Part shown: one piece after another, positions 1 through 10,824 of the stretch
Numbering within the stretch: the first letter of the stretch is position 1
How the letters are laid out: each line of letters opens with the position of its first letter
NCBI GenBank assembly: GCA_022432975.1
Contig: CM039505.1
Span: forward strand, 18,217,716 to 18,281,715
Reading direction: 5' to 3'
Origin: Begonia masoniana
Taxonomy: Eukaryota > Streptophyta > Magnoliopsida > Cucurbitales > Begoniaceae
DNA: 64,000 bases
Position numbers and translations under genes: made by a program
The notes under the pieces: generated by a model
The model's input: only the letters and a program-made list of their open reading frames with translations
Databases searched by the model: none
What the model was told of the DNA's origin: nothing

Positions 1-1123
1 TCTTCTATACTTAACAGCTAGCAGATCTGACATCTTGTTCAGTGTATGTCTATGTGCTCATTTCCAAGCTGCCCCTAAGGAATCCCACTTAAATGCAGTC
101 AAAAAAATATTCAGATATCTAAGTGGAACTCATGACTTAGGTTTGTGGTATCCGAAGGGTACATCATTTGATCTTGTTGGCTATTCTGACTCTGATTATG
201 CTGGGAGTCTAATAGATAGAAAGAGCACCAGTGGTACGTGCCAATTCTTGAGTGAGTCTCTTGTGTCTTGGTATTCTAAGCAACAGAATTATGTAGCACT
301 TTCAACTGCTGAGAGTGAATATATTGCTGCTGGTAGTTGTTGTGCTCAAATGCTTTGGATTAAACAAATCCTAGAAGATTATCATCTTTTCTATGATAGG
401 ATTCCTGTTTGGTGTGACAACACCAGTGCCATAAATATTTCTAAGAATCCTATCCAACACTCTAGAACCAAGCATATAGAGATTAGATGTCATTTCCTTA
501 GAGACCCTGTACAAAAGGGAAAATGTCTATGTGCTCATTTCCAAGCTGCCCCTAAGGAATCCCACTTAAATGCAAGTCAAAAAAATATTCAGATATCTAA
601 GTGGAACTCATGACTTAGGTTTGTGGTATCCGAAGGGTACATCATTGATCTTGTTGGCTATTCTGACTCTGATTATGCTGGGAGTCTAATAGATAGAAAG
701 AGCACCAGTGGTACGTGCCAATTCTTGAGTGAGTCTCTTGTGTCTTGGTATTCTAAGCAACAGAATTATGTAGCACTTTCAACTGCTGAGAGTGAATATA
801 TTGCTGCTGGTAGTTGTTGTGCTCAAATGCTTTGGATTAAACAAATCCTAGAAGATTATCATCTTTTCTATGATAGGATTCCTGTTTGGTGTGACAACAC
901 CAGTGCCATAAATATTTCTAAGAATCCTATCCAACACTCTAGAACCAAGCATATAGAGATTAGATGTCATTTCCTTAGAGACCCTGTACAAAAAGGGAAT
1001 ATCACTTTGGAATTTGTCAACTCATCAGATCAATTACCAGATATTTTTACAAAACCATTGGATGAGAAGACTTTCAATGATATAAGAATTCATTTGGGTC
1101 TAATTAGAATTGAAAGTTTTTGA
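1..1123 (+). pseudogene. copia RNase H, end of pol, with internal duplication
   Basis: The open frame enters from the window edge. It reads reverse-transcriptase tail sequence (LLYLTASRSDILFSVCL), then copia RNase H with the motifs YSDSDYAG, ALSTAESEY, CDNTSAI and SKNP.QHSRTKHI, and ends with IFTKPLD in the usual pol C-terminal context. A 477-bp segment is tandemly repeated, so most of RNase H occurs twice. The first frame stops at 613 and the second copy is open from about 623 to 1123. RNase H normally removes the RNA strand during reverse transcription; this copy cannot make a normal enzyme. The last 120 bases occur once only and match the pol end of C1. Confidence 0.85.
47..1000 (+). repeat. 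477-bp direct tandem duplication within copia RNase H
   Basis: Copy 1 runs from 47 to 523 and copy 2 from 524 to about 1000. Reading them side by side I find no substitution, only three single-base indels: an extra A in GCAAGTC, one T fewer in CATCATTG, and one A more in the final A run. The junction follows a short AAGGGAAA stretch. Confidence 0.85.
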
Positions 1124-1464
1124 AAAACCTAAGTTTTGAGTGTTTATATCGACCACTCTTTCCTTTGGCATCGGAAGATATGCATCTTTCATTTACCATC
1201 GGAAAATGTGTATCATCCACTATGCGTCAGAAGATATATGCATCTATCAGGTGACACGTGTCATTTGTCACCCATCGGGCAGATCCATTTTACCAGTCTA
1301 TATTCTTATAGTCGGGTGAAACCCTAAAACATTTAAACTTATTTGTTTAAGACGTTTCATCTTTTCGCGCCCTTTCAGTAGCTCCTGCCCTATCCATCGG
1401 TTCTCCACTTCATAATCTTCCTCTCTTTCGAGTTTCACGTTCCGAAAGTTGTTCAAACAATTAA
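1124..1464 (+). other. Spacer between copia pol and ORF3
   Basis: No coding sequence is recognised. The spacer has several degenerate copies of a word like CATCGGAAGATATGCATC and a CACGTGTCAT stretch. The same vocabulary occurs in the equivalent spacer of C1 (54100-54290) and in the LTR minisatellite of C1. It may hold the leader of an ORF3 transcript. Confidence 0.5.
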
Positions 1465-2306
1465 ATGGCATCCTCATCTCGAGCTGTTCAGGAACCGGCC
1501 AAAAAGAAGGCCAAGACTTCCATTCGTCAGTCACGAGAGCTTCCTCATGCAACTCAGTGGCCGTCTCTCTACTTCCTCAGTCATGCTGCCGAAGAAAGGT
1601 ATCATGATGATTTTAAGCATAAATCCTTGATTCCAAGTCGTGGTATAGTCTATGAGGATCTAGTTTGCTTGGATATAGTTGAAGCATTGAAGGGTCTCGG
1701 TCTATTGGGGTTATTCGACGTAGAATCTTTCTACTACCTAGTAGCGATTAAGATGTTTTATGCCAATCTTGGCTTCTCTTCGGACTTCTCTACAATCCCA
1801 AACCATCAATGAACTACTGGAGAGTCCCCATTTAGATGACCATGTCAAATTCTATGAGTCAGGGCATGAGCCCCCACTCCTTAACTCTCCTGAGGTTCAT
1901 CAGTTTTTAAGGTCAATAGCTCTAGACCCAAATCACATTTCTGATCACTTAAAGAGCAAGCACCTCACCATCCAGGCTCGGCTCTTCCATCAAATGATTG
2001 GGTACAACATTATTCCCAAGGGTGGTCATTATGATGATGTGAGTGGAATGGAATTGTTTGTTCTGTTAACACTCTACCGACAGACCCCCTTCAACATGGG
2101 ATTCATTGTTTTGAGAAGGATGATTCAGATTGTCTCAACCAAGGCTACATCGCTTCCATACAATCTGCTTCTCATAAAAATCTTTGAGAAGTTTGAAGTG
2201 GAATATCCAGAGGAAGATGATCTCTTCCGTCTTTAACCTTCAAGCTACTACTCGCTCTCCACTCTGAATAGAATGGGGATCAAAAGGACCAGAAAAGGGG
2301 AATTTG

Positions 2307-2683
2307 TGTGATGACCCGGATGTGTAAGTATGTGTACGATGGCTGCACGAACTAGATCCCGGATGGCGGTATGTCTGCGCGGGCTAACCGGAAGGAGACG
2401 AGTCATAAAATGGGGGTCGTCACAATCCCACATCGCTTGGGAAAGTATGTGGAAATGAAACATATGTAAAGAGACCCTTCCAACATAGTAAGACGCGTTT
2501 TGGAGCACAATTGACAACGGATCCCATAAGAACTCCGAAGTTAAAAGTGTTTCGGCGAGAGCAATTCCAGATTGGGTGACCTTCTGGGAAGTTCTCGCCA
2601 AACAAAGCCGTGAGGGGAGAATATTGGGTTATGACCCAATCCCCAGAGTGGACAATATCTTGCTAAGAAAAGGGGTTGTTACA
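2307..2683 (+). repeat. Cassandra 5' LTR
   Basis: 377 bp, TG...CA ends, includes the 5S rRNA-like block at about 2490-2609 and the stretch CCCACATCGCTTGGGAAAGT shared with other plant small LTR elements. Confidence 0.9.
2490..2609 (+). other. 5S rRNA-like segment in Cassandra 5' LTR
   Basis: It matches plant 5S rRNA through GGATCCCAT.AGAACTCCG, AGTTAA, GGCGAGAG and TGGGTGACCT.CTGGGAAGT, that is, the regions of the A box and C box of the internal Pol III promoter. It is too diverged at the 5' end to be a functional 5S gene. A second copy is at about 2938-3057. Confidence 0.88.
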
Positions 2684-2685
2684 AA

Positions 2686-2693
2686 TGGTATCA
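2686..2693 (+). promoter_or_regulatory. Cassandra primer binding site
   Basis: TGGTATCA begins two bases after the LTR end. It matches the first eight bases of the initiator tRNA-Met binding site used by many plant LTR elements. Confidence 0.75.
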
Positions 2694-2754
2694 ATGCCTG
2701 TACCCAACCAAAAATGTGGCCAACGAGGACGTTGGGCCCCCAATAGGAGGTGAT

Positions 2755-3131
2755 TGTGATGACCCGAATGTGTAAGTATGTGTACGATGGCTGCACGAAC
2801 CGGATCCAAGATGGCGATACGTCCCCGCGGGCGAACCGAAAGGTGACGGGTCGTAAAATGGGGGTCGTCACAATCCCACATCGCTTGGGGAAGTATGTGG
2901 AAATGAAACATATGTAAAAAGACCCTCCCAACATAGTAAGACGCGTTTTGGAGCACAATTGACAACGGATCCCATAAGAACTCCGAAGTTAAAATTGCTT
3001 CGGCGAGAGCAATTCCAGGTTGGGTGACCTTTCGGGAAGTTCTCGCCAAACAAAGCCGTGAGGGGAGGATATTGAGTTACGGCCCAATCCCCTGAGCGGA
3101 CAATATCTTGCTGGGAAAATGGGTCGTTGCA
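2755..3131 (+). repeat. Cassandra 3' LTR
   Basis: 377 bp, the same length as the 5' LTR, with scattered substitutions against it. The terminal ACA has become GCA. Confidence 0.9.
2938..3057 (+). other. 5S rRNA-like segment in Cassandra 3' LTR
   Basis: Same block as in the 5' LTR, 448 bp downstream. The C-box part reads TGGGTGACCTTTCGGGAAGT, so it has its own substitutions. Confidence 0.85.
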
Positions 3132-4188
3132 ATTTGTGTTGGATGAGACCCGCAAGAAGGTTTCTAAGGTACCTCCTGCCCGGCTGGGGAAGAGGAAGCT
3201 TCTCCTGCAGGAGGAGTCAACTCACGAAGGCGTGGATGAATCTGAAATCCCTGCCTTCGTTAATTCACCTTTATCCTCTCAGGTGTCTCTTGCTCCTCTT
3301 GTTCCAAGACATCCTACCCCATCCCTTCCAACTCATACCTTTGCGGCACCTTCAGCTCACTTACTTGTGCCTCTTCCACTTCCAGAGATTCCTATTTCTT
3401 CTTCTCCGGCCGCTCCAACACATACTTCACCTGTTCGACAACCTGCTCCTCAAATCCAAACCTCCTCACCCAACCCATCACATGTTCCTCACACTCCAAA
3501 AACTTATTAGAGGAGACATTCCATTAGTGAGGATCAGATAACTGAGTTGATGGTCTGCACAGCCAGTTTAAGAACTGCTCTCAGTTCTGTTAAGGACCAG
3601 CTGCATGTGTCATTTGAGGTCACCTTTACCAAATTGTCTTCCAAAATTGATCAACTGGAGACAGATTTAAAGACAGATTTAAATCAGACCAGAGTGGACT
3701 TGAGCGAGGATCTTGACTTAGTTCATGATTGGTTGGCTCACAAGGTGGATTGACTTGAAGGCTCTTTCACAAGGGTCCTTCGGTCTATGCAGTCGGACAT
3801 TCAAGCTCTTCAACCAGAACAGTTCAGCCCTCTTTGTTTTTCAGAGGCTTGTTCTGCAGACTTACTCCCTCCGATCATCAGACCAGAGTTTGACGAGGTA
3901 GTGAACTCCATGCCCTTGGATATTCAGGATGCTGAGCTTCGGTTCATTGATCATTTTGAGTCCCCATCTGAGCTACCACGATCAATGGCTGCACTTTCGG
4001 CTGATCCACCGGTAGAGCCTCCACCTTGTATGGACTTGGTGGTGTATCGAAGTCCTTTTCAGCCTTCTGCTCCTTATGCTTCTACTTCTGATCTCGAACC
4101 ACTGATAGTTCCTAATGCCACTATGAACTATACAGTGCCTCCTTCAATTCGGAAGGAGTTGTGGAAGCATTTTTTGGACTTAGATTAA

Positions 4189-4519
4189 CTAGGCGTTTTT
4201 TTTTTGTGACCAATTTTACAGATTCCATAGTTGACCAAGTTTTTTTTGGTACTCTGCTTTTACAATTTCATCAATATACAAATGTTGTGTAGTTGACTAT
4301 TTTTTACTGTATTTTTTGATAATGTCAAAGGGGGAGAAAGTCGGATAGCACTGATTAAAGCAAATGTGTTTGTACGAGAAAGTAGATTTGATATGGCATT
4401 GATAGAATGCATGTTTGAGCTCAATACTGTGAACTGTGTTTGAAAATTAAATTGGATTGAATGCACATGTTGTGGGGGAGAGATATTTAATCAATTTACA
4501 CTTGTAGTTTGTCATCATC
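4189..4519 (+). other. Untranslated region before 3' LTR of C3
   Basis: No gene. It holds two extra purine runs, AAAGGGGGAGAAAG at 4327-4340 and GGGGGAGAGA near 4475. The first is preceded by GATAATGTCAA exactly as in C1 (51804-51820, opposite strand). Confidence 0.6.
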
Positions 4520-4533
4520 AAAAAAGGAGAGAT
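4520..4533 (+). promoter_or_regulatory. Polypurine tract of C3
   Basis: AAAAAAGGAGAGAT lies directly before the LTR start TGTTAAC. C1 has AAAAAAGGGGGAGAT in the same place. It would prime plus-strand synthesis. Confidence 0.8.
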
Positions 4534-5795
4534 TGTTAACTTAAATATTAATTAAGTCTAACGATGTTTTTGATAATGTGTTTTAAGAAGTGTAATGTGA
4601 TTAAGTTAAAAATATGAGATTGATGAATTATGCTGATGAAATTAATAAGTTGATTAATAAATTAAATATTCACCTCATCATATATTTCTCTAGCTTTTAA
4701 GTGGAAATGCCCTTTGAAAAGGGTATTTTAGTTGTTTAACAAATCTGGTTAAGGGTTCAGGATTTGATAGCAAAATAGGGCTGAAACTGATAAAGTACTG
4801 CATATCTATCGAAGTAGAAGAAAAGATATCCACCGCTAGCAAAATGACAAAGTTTACATCTACCGATGGCTCATCAGTGTGATCATCTGCCATGTTGGAC
4901 AAAGCGGCAGAGTCTTCCACTAAGTGATATCTTCCGAAGACTTCTGCCACTGAACAGTATTTTTTATCAGTTGATTGTCTTCCGCCAGCATAGCAAAGAA
5001 TAACATATCCACCACTGGTACTTCAAAGGCAACATCTACTGCTGAACAGCATCTTCCGCCGGCATAGCAAAGAATGACATCTACCTGCAGAAGAAAGTGA
5101 CGTTGACCACTTACATCTACCGCAAGCATTGTAAAGATACATCTACCGATGGCAGTTCACTTACATCTTCCGCAAACAGTAAAGTCGTCCACCTGTATTT
5201 AATGCTATCCCCAAAACAGACATAAACGGCTATTTTTTTTAGTACGGAAAGCTCTCCAACGATCATATTTTTGAAGTAGACTCAGATTGCAGCCGAGAGT
5301 ATAAAACGAAGAACAGTAGCTCGAGGGAAGAACTTTTTGCTGAAATTATCCTTGAATCCTTGCGAGCAAATACTGAGCAATACTCTACGATTTTCCTTCT
5401 CTCTGATTCAAAACTTGAGATTTTACTTAAGAGAGAGTGTAGCTTTGTGCTAAATTTATCATACTGTAAAAGTGTAAAAGCAGTGGATTGTCGCCCGTGA
5501 AGAACAATCCAGATTTGTAAAAGGTAGTAGATTGTCACCCGTGAAGTGCGATCTAGTTTTCTCTGAGGAGAAAGAAAGAATCTTCAAAGGGGAGCCTTGG
5601 AGCGTGGACGTAGGCAAGTTTGGCAGAACCACGTTAAAAACTACGGTGTCAATTTTCTCTCTTCTCTTACTTTATATTTGCCTGCTTGTTTGCTGTAAAT
5701 TTAGTAATTGCATACAAGAGAGAAAGCGATTAGATTAAGTTAATAAAAATTAAAAAGTCTAATTCACCCTCCTCTTAGACAATAACGATTCTACA
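4534..5795 (+). repeat. 3' LTR of copia element C3
   Basis: 1262 bp from TGTTAAC to ...TTCTACA. It carries repeated words like ACATCTACCG and ATCTTCCGC in its first half. Near its end (5598-5640) is the R/U5 word GAGCGTGGACGTAGGCAAGT followed by TTGGCAGAACCACGTT, which recurs in all the copia LTRs of this window. The end mirrors the C1 LTR (GACAATAACGATTCTACA here, GACAATCTCGATCCTACA there). Confidence 0.85.
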
Positions 5796-6193
5796 CATGT
5801 GCCTTGAAAATTTAGAATCCAGAGAAAAAGCCGATCGATCGGCTTTTGGTGGGGCGATCGATCGGTCAAGGGTGAGCGATTGATCGGCTGTGTTATTTTG
5901 GTGGGGGCAATCGATCAGCTACTCTATTTTTACCGTTCTGCCTCTTCTCTTTCCTTTTAAAACCGAGTATATCCTTTACCTTATTTCTCCTTCATTTCCT
6001 ATCATTGTTTTAAATTATTTTATTAGTTTTCCAATAAGTTTTAAACAAGATTCTCAATAGTTTTGGCAAAGTTACTTCCAAGAAGTTTTCTTATGATATT
6101 CCTCGTTATGTTTTTTTAAAAAAATACTAGTCAAGAATAAGGACACGAACACGATTAAGTAAGTTGCGCCCCGTTGGGTTTCGGCTCGTGACA
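5796..6193 (+). repeat. 5' LTR of G1, terminal part
   Basis: It matches the end of the 3' LTR at 19727-20164 almost word for word, including the palindrome cluster and the ending GGGTTTCGGCTCGTGACA. The upstream part was separated by the C3 insertion and lies outside the window. Confidence 0.9.
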
Positions 6194-6197
6194 ATTG

Positions 6198-6209
6198 TGG
6201 TATCAGAGC
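6198..6209 (+). promoter_or_regulatory. Primer binding site of G1
   Basis: TGGTATCAGAGC, complementary to the 3' end of plant initiator tRNA-Met, four bases after the LTR end. Confidence 0.95.
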
Positions 6210-6352
6210 ACCTGAGTTCTAAAATCGGTTCTGCAGACTGCCTACCAGCACAAATTGCCGCATGAGTACTCTCCAACAACTGTAAGTGTTTACGATTTTA
6301 GTAATGTCATTTTAAGTTAAGTTGTGTTTATGATGTGATTAGGATTGACAAG

Positions 6353-7310
6353 ATGGTGAGGGGACAACGTGAAGGAGTCAATGAGGAAAGTAACACAATT
6401 GCTCAACTAACGGAATTGGTTCACCGCCAGATTGAGCGGCTAGTGGCTGGAGAGGAGCAAGGGAACTCTAGTTCAAGTGCATTTCATGACCAAAGTGGCG
6501 AGCAATTTTGCCGACTTCGACCTCCGATATTTAATGGACAAGTTTCGGATCCTATTCATACTGAGGAATGAATTCGGACAATCGAGGACATGTTCAAGTA
6601 CGCCAAGATTGAGGAAGAGGATAAGATCACATGTGTTGTTTTCTACATTGCTCTGGATGCGAGGCATTGGTGGGACTCAATTCAGAGCACTACTAACATG
6701 GAGAGTATGACTTAGGCATGGTTCAAGACGGCTTTCTTTGATAAATACTTTAGCCGGGCGGTTCGGGCTAGCAAAAAGATGGAATTTATGCAGCTGCGCC
6801 AAACCGATTATGTGGCGGACTATATCTGTAAGTTTGAGGAATTGTCTCAGTTCGCGCCCCGTCTGGTGGATGACGAAGAAGACAAGATCCACCAATTTGT
6901 TCAAGGGTTGAAGCCAAACCTTTTCAGGGGAGTGAAGACCACAAGGATCCATAACATACCTTATCCTGAAGTGACAGCTAAGGCCTTGGAACTGCAAGAG
7001 GAAGAGATAGCTGTGCAAGGACAACGCAAGCCGCTAAGGAAGTTTGTCAGCGATGTGCGGCCACAGCCACAGCAGAACAAAGAGGGTTGGCAGCAACAAC
7101 ATAGAAGCGTTAAAAGGCCCTATAACCCCAATGACGACCGAGGAAAAGGGATGCGGCCTCAAGGGGCTTCTTGAGCTCCTCAGGCTCCTCAAGCTCAACT
7201 GTGTTCCACCTGCTAGAGGAACCACTACGGTGAATGCAAGCTTTACACAGGCCGATGTTTCAGGTGTGACAAGGTTGGCCATTTGATTAAAGATTGTCCT
7301 ATGCCGCCGA
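6353..7310 (+). pseudogene. gypsy gag, G1
   Basis: The frame begins MVRGQREG and passes through RPPIFNGQ, YIALDARHWWDSI, FFDKYFSRAVR and KMEFMQLRQ to a CCHC zinc knuckle CFRCDKVGHLIKDC (about 7256-7297). These are the standard words of chromovirus Gag capsid and nucleocapsid, which package RNA in cytoplasmic particles. At least four stops break it: near 6569 (where G2 has Trp, in EEWVRT), 6714, 7173 and 7213. The knuckle lies 3' of all of them. Confidence 0.85.
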
Positions 7311-7496
7311 ATGCAAACCGGGCGAGGGTGGCGCCTAGAGTCTTTACCCTGATGGAAGATGAAGATGCAGTGCAGCACACGATCATAACAGGTACGATTT
7401 TGATCTGCGGTGAACCCGCGTATACACTTATTGACACGGGAGCTACTCATTCTTTTGTAGCAACTACGTTTGTATGTAAGCATAGTCTATGGTTCT
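7311..7496 (+). pseudogene. gypsy aspartic protease, first part, G1
   Basis: It reads VFTLMEDEDA, then the active-site motif LIDTGATHSFV (about 7426-7458). The remainder is on the far side of N1 at about 13128, where PYSVMLPSGE and VILGMD match the protease of G2. The motif DTG is intact. Confidence 0.85.
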
Positions 7497-8400
7497 TGAT
7501 GTGCCCAAGGCCCCGTCACTAATCAAGGTAAGTGCATTTATTAACAAGGATGAATTTATTAATGCATTTGCCTCTCATTTTGTAGGAGTTGAATATGTAA
7601 AGGCTTGGATTGGAAACATGAAGATAAAGAGGGAATTTGTCTTCCCTAAATTCAACTCATTGTAATAGAATATTATGAGTGTTCTATTAGTTATTTTTGT
7701 TGTTTAATTTGGCAAACAATGGCCTTATTGTGAGGAATTATTAAAGCATGTATCCTTAGGCATTAGGATTAGATGTATGTTAAGTTAGATGGTGGTTGGA
7801 AGTTGGTTGAAGTAAAGAAAATGGAGAGAATCCAACTTGGGCCAAAGAATGGAGACAAACCCAACATTGGCCACATATAATGGCCCCTTTTTGCAAGCCC
7901 AAGCCCAACCCAACAACCAGTCCACCTTAGGTCTATAAATACATGGTTATTGGTGCTTGTAATGGTTGTTGATGCTATGATAATAGCCTAATTTTGGCTG
8001 AGTGCTTGGAGCTTGAAAACCGGTGAACGGTAAGGCTCGGTTCGATCAAGAACCGAGAGGAGTTCTCTCCTTTACGCTTTCAAGCCCACGGTTGCTTGAA
8101 TAGCTATTGTTCTACGCTTCTTCTCTCTTGTTTCATAGTAGGATACACGAAGAATGTGGCCATTAACCCCTTCCATTTGCTGCCAATCTTCTACGGAAGA
8201 GTGTATGCCGAAAACTTACAAAATATTGCTTATCGGACAACATCTGTTGTTCTTCTTGTAACTTTTGATTTACTCAACATCTGGACTTGAAATTTTAAGG
8301 ACATAATCGTAACTCATATTCAAAGAACCCCTTAAAATTTCATTGAATTTGGATATCGTTTGGTTGGTGAAATCGTTGTTCGTATTTGCTAGTTTTTATG
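7497..8400 (+). repeat. 5' LTR of N1
   Basis: Starts TGATGTGCCC. A TATA box TATAAATA lies at about 7934-7941, followed by a G+T-rich stretch and the conserved word GGTTCGATCAAGAACCGAG. Similarity to the 3' copy ends in GCTAGTTTTT at about 8397; the true LTR end may be up to 90 bp further on. Confidence 0.75.
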
Positions 8401-9505
8401 TTCCAGCCATCAAAATAGCATGTTCGCTTTATAAGTTTTAAAGTATAAACTCTAAATATTGTGATTGGTTTGCTGTTTCAGTTGGTTGCTCACGATTGGT
8501 GTTCATTTTGTAGCTAATGGACATGACCGATTGATGCACTACTTGGACACTCGATTTGTCCAAAATTTGGCCTCTATTTGTAACGCTTTTTTATTATGCT
8601 TTATTTACGTTATTCTCTTGCTAATGAATGTTAACATATTGATATTTGATCTGTTTAAGATGACATGAAAATTTGGGGATTAAGCTTGCTAAAAACCGAG
8701 AGTACAAGTAAGCACAAAAGTTGTTTGTTATTGTTATTGTTAGCCGATTAGCATGACACTTAATTCAAACTTTGCATTGAGCTAAATCAAGCTTTCTTTT
8801 ATTGAATATCGCTGTTATTTCTTGCTAAAGTATGAGTATTAAGTTTGGTAAAAGATGTATGCAAATTGGTTATGAACTTGTCACAAAACCGAGGCCTAAA
8901 ATGCATCAAAATTGATTTTAGTGATTATCACTTGCTGTTTTTATTTTGTGACACGTTTTTCTGCATTATTCCGAGCATATTAATCATCTAGGCTTGAGTT
9001 AACTTAATCTTCAGCTGAGACATGTGTTCATTGTGGAGTGTTTGGCATTAAATTCAAATTATATGCTGTTTTGGGTAAAACAAAACACACTTTTGAAAAA
9101 ACAGTTTTGTGTGTGCACAAATTTGGTAAAGTTGATGTTGATTGTTGGGACCACAATGCACCTTGCTGAAAATGAATGCTAGCCACGAAATTTATGCTGA
9201 ATATTACCTTTTAAATTAGTGTTTTTGTTTCTAAAATATTGTTTAATACTTGGATGAATACCGAAGCATGAAAGTTGGCTTAAGTATCAAAATCTTGCAT
9301 GAAATATTAAAACCAAGAGCAGAAATTTTTATTTTTTATCTTTGTGTCCATTTTGTTTGTTACACAAATTAAAGATCACACTGAATTTGCACTTGAAATT
9401 TTAACAGTATGTCACTCACTATGTTAATTAACTACTGTTAAAATTTCATGATTTTTGGAGTTTATTTGTGTATTTTTTATGATTTTTTAACCTTGAGTTC
9501 ACCAG
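8401..9505 (+). other. Leader of N1, no gene
   Basis: About 1.1 kb of AT-rich sequence between the LTR and gag. No ORF of note and no PBS I can assign; none of the usual TGGTATCAGAGC or TGGCGCC words is present. Confidence 0.5.
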
Positions 9506-10804
9506 ATGGCCACTAGAAGTATGAGCACTTATGGCCCACTCAAGGCCCCAAAAATCCAAACAAACCAAGAGCCAATTGTCCATGAACCAAACCTAAACTT
9601 AAGCCTTGAATCAAGTCGAGAGATTAGAGCCACTAATCCGACCAATGATATGCAAGGACAACTCCGAGGTTTAACCAAAGAGTTTAGTGACCTAGGCCAA
9701 CAAGTTAAGGACCTAAATCAAAGCCTAAGATTTGTTATGGATAATATTCTCCCAAACTACCATAAGGAACCATTACCAAGAACCACACCAATGAGAAAAA
9801 CTAAATCCCTAAGAAGGTTAAACCCTAGAACTTCCAATGGTCACCATGAAGTTGATAAACCTTTTGACATACCTTATTTTAGAGGAACCTTGGATAGTAA
9901 TGAGTATTACTCTTGCATTAAATCAGTTGAAGAGTACTTTTCTTTTGAGGATTATTTGGAGAAAGGAAAGATTAAGTTAGCCTATAAGAAACTAACCGAT
10001 TATGCTAGTTATTGGTAGGATAATCTTCTAGCGAAAAGGAGGAGAAATGGTGAGGAAGAAATTTGTACTTGGAGAGCAATAAAGGCTCTAATGAAAAAGA
10101 AATTTGCACCAAGTACACATGAGCAAAATTATGATCTTTGGTATAAGCCAAACTCCCCAAATCCCTACCAAAAAGAGTACAACACTTGGCCTACCTTAAT
10201 ATCGTGTGAACGGCCCCCTTCCCTTGTCAAAACTCAAACCAAAATTGTGGAGGAAACCTTAAGTGAGAAGGAGGATGAGTTAGTTGAAATCATAAGTGAG
10301 GAGGAAGGAGAACTAATGTATAAAGAAGAATCCTTAAGCGAGGAGGAAGAGGAAGGGTCAGAAGAAGAAATCATCTCTCCCATGGAAGGACCATTGCTTG
10401 GACTAGATGATAACTCTTATGAAGAAAGGGACAATGAACCAATGATAAATTTTGGAGAAAACATTGTAGGATCCCTTACCCTAACCGAGTGCATAGAAGA
10501 ATTTGGAATCAAGACTTTATTTGAAGAATCCTTTCTAGAGGATAAATATGAGCTTATGGAAAAAGTCATAGAAACCTTTAAGACCCTAGAAATAGAATCC
10601 CAACCAATCGATTTCATTGAACATTTTGGAATTCTTAAGCTTTTTGAGGATGAAAGCGAGCTCATAGTGGAAACTATAGAAGCTTTACAAACCCTAGAGG
10701 TAGAGTACAAATCCGAGGAAAAGGATCTTTCAAGGACCTTAAGGCATAGTGGATCATTTTCATCTTTTTCCAATGAGAGTTACCTTGACCCCTTTATAAT
10801 CTAA
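9506..10804 (+). pseudogene. N1 Gag-like protein with acidic tail
   Basis: It begins MATRSMSTYGPLKAPK. A Gag core follows with FDIPYFRGTLD, YSCIKSVEEYFSF, KIKLAYKKLTDYASYW and TWRAIKALMKKKF, which is the gypsy gag fold in outline. A single in-frame TAG at 10016-10018 lies where the family has Trp. After the core comes a very acidic region (about 10250-10400) and two related segments of about 35 residues, EEFGIKTLFEESFLEDKYEL and EHFGILKLFEDESELIVETI. No zinc knuckle is seen. The acidic repeat is unlike an ordinary nucleocapsid and I do not know its role. Confidence 0.65.
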
Positions 10805-10824
10805 ACAGAGAAGATCATTATGCA

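Larger units (their letters stand above)
2307..3131 (+). mobile_element. Cassandra TRIM retrotransposon, complete
   Basis: Two 377-bp direct LTRs (2307-2683 and 2755-3131) flank a 71-bp internal segment with no coding capacity. The LTR starts TGTGATGACC and ends GTTACA (GTTGCA in the 3' copy). Both LTRs contain a 5S rRNA-like block, the hallmark of Cassandra. A PBS-like TGGTATCA follows the 5' LTR directly. The five bases ATTTG at 2302-2306 and 3132-3136 are a perfect target duplication. The target was ORF3 of C3, whose frame resumes after the insertion. The orientation of the 5S-like block and PBS puts the element on the + strand. Confidence 0.93.
1465..4188 (+). pseudogene. copia ORF3, plant-transposon-domain protein, disrupted
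   Basis: The frame starts with MASSS and a basic PAKKKAK cluster that looks like a nuclear localisation signal. A domain with FYANL, LFHQMIGYNI and LPYNLLL follows, then a Pro/Ser-rich stretch (about 3240-3510), a probable coiled coil (3547-3760) and an acidic C-terminus ending in W..FLDLD. The same architecture and many of the same words occur in C1 at 51929-53997. I associate the N-terminal domain with the family called putative plant transposon protein, from memory. Breaks: a deletion and frameshift near 1800 relative to C1, a stop at 2234-2236 where the reading clearly continues, the Cassandra insertion at 2307-3131, and stops near 3508 and 3752. No signal peptide or clear membrane helix is visible, so the label env-like fits poorly. 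Confidence 0.7.
1..5795 (+). mobile_element. SIRE-like Ty1/copia element C3, 3' portion
   Basis: The window opens inside the pol gene of a copia LTR retrotransposon. In order it shows the end of reverse transcriptase/RNase H, a spacer, a third ORF, a polypurine tract and a 3' LTR ending at 5795. Pol, ORF3 and LTR all resemble element C1 at the right end of the window, so the two are members of one family or of sister families. The order pol, then ORF3, then LTR is that of SIRE/Maximus-type copia elements. The next five bases (CATGT, 5796-5800) are the presumed target duplication; its partner lies upstream of the window. The element landed in the 5' LTR of G1, because the sequence resumes with G1 LTR sequence at once. 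Confidence 0.85.

Noticed and set aside
2490..2609. A functional 5S rRNA gene
   Set aside because: The 5' third differs strongly from plant 5S, and the segment is inside paired LTRs with a target duplication, so it is Cassandra.
3119..3541. Frame rich in Leu/Pro (LCLFHFQRFLFLLL) beside ORF3 of C3
   Set aside because: It is a shadow of the Pro/Ser-rich part of ORF3 read in the next frame; the 3127-3510 frame matches C1.
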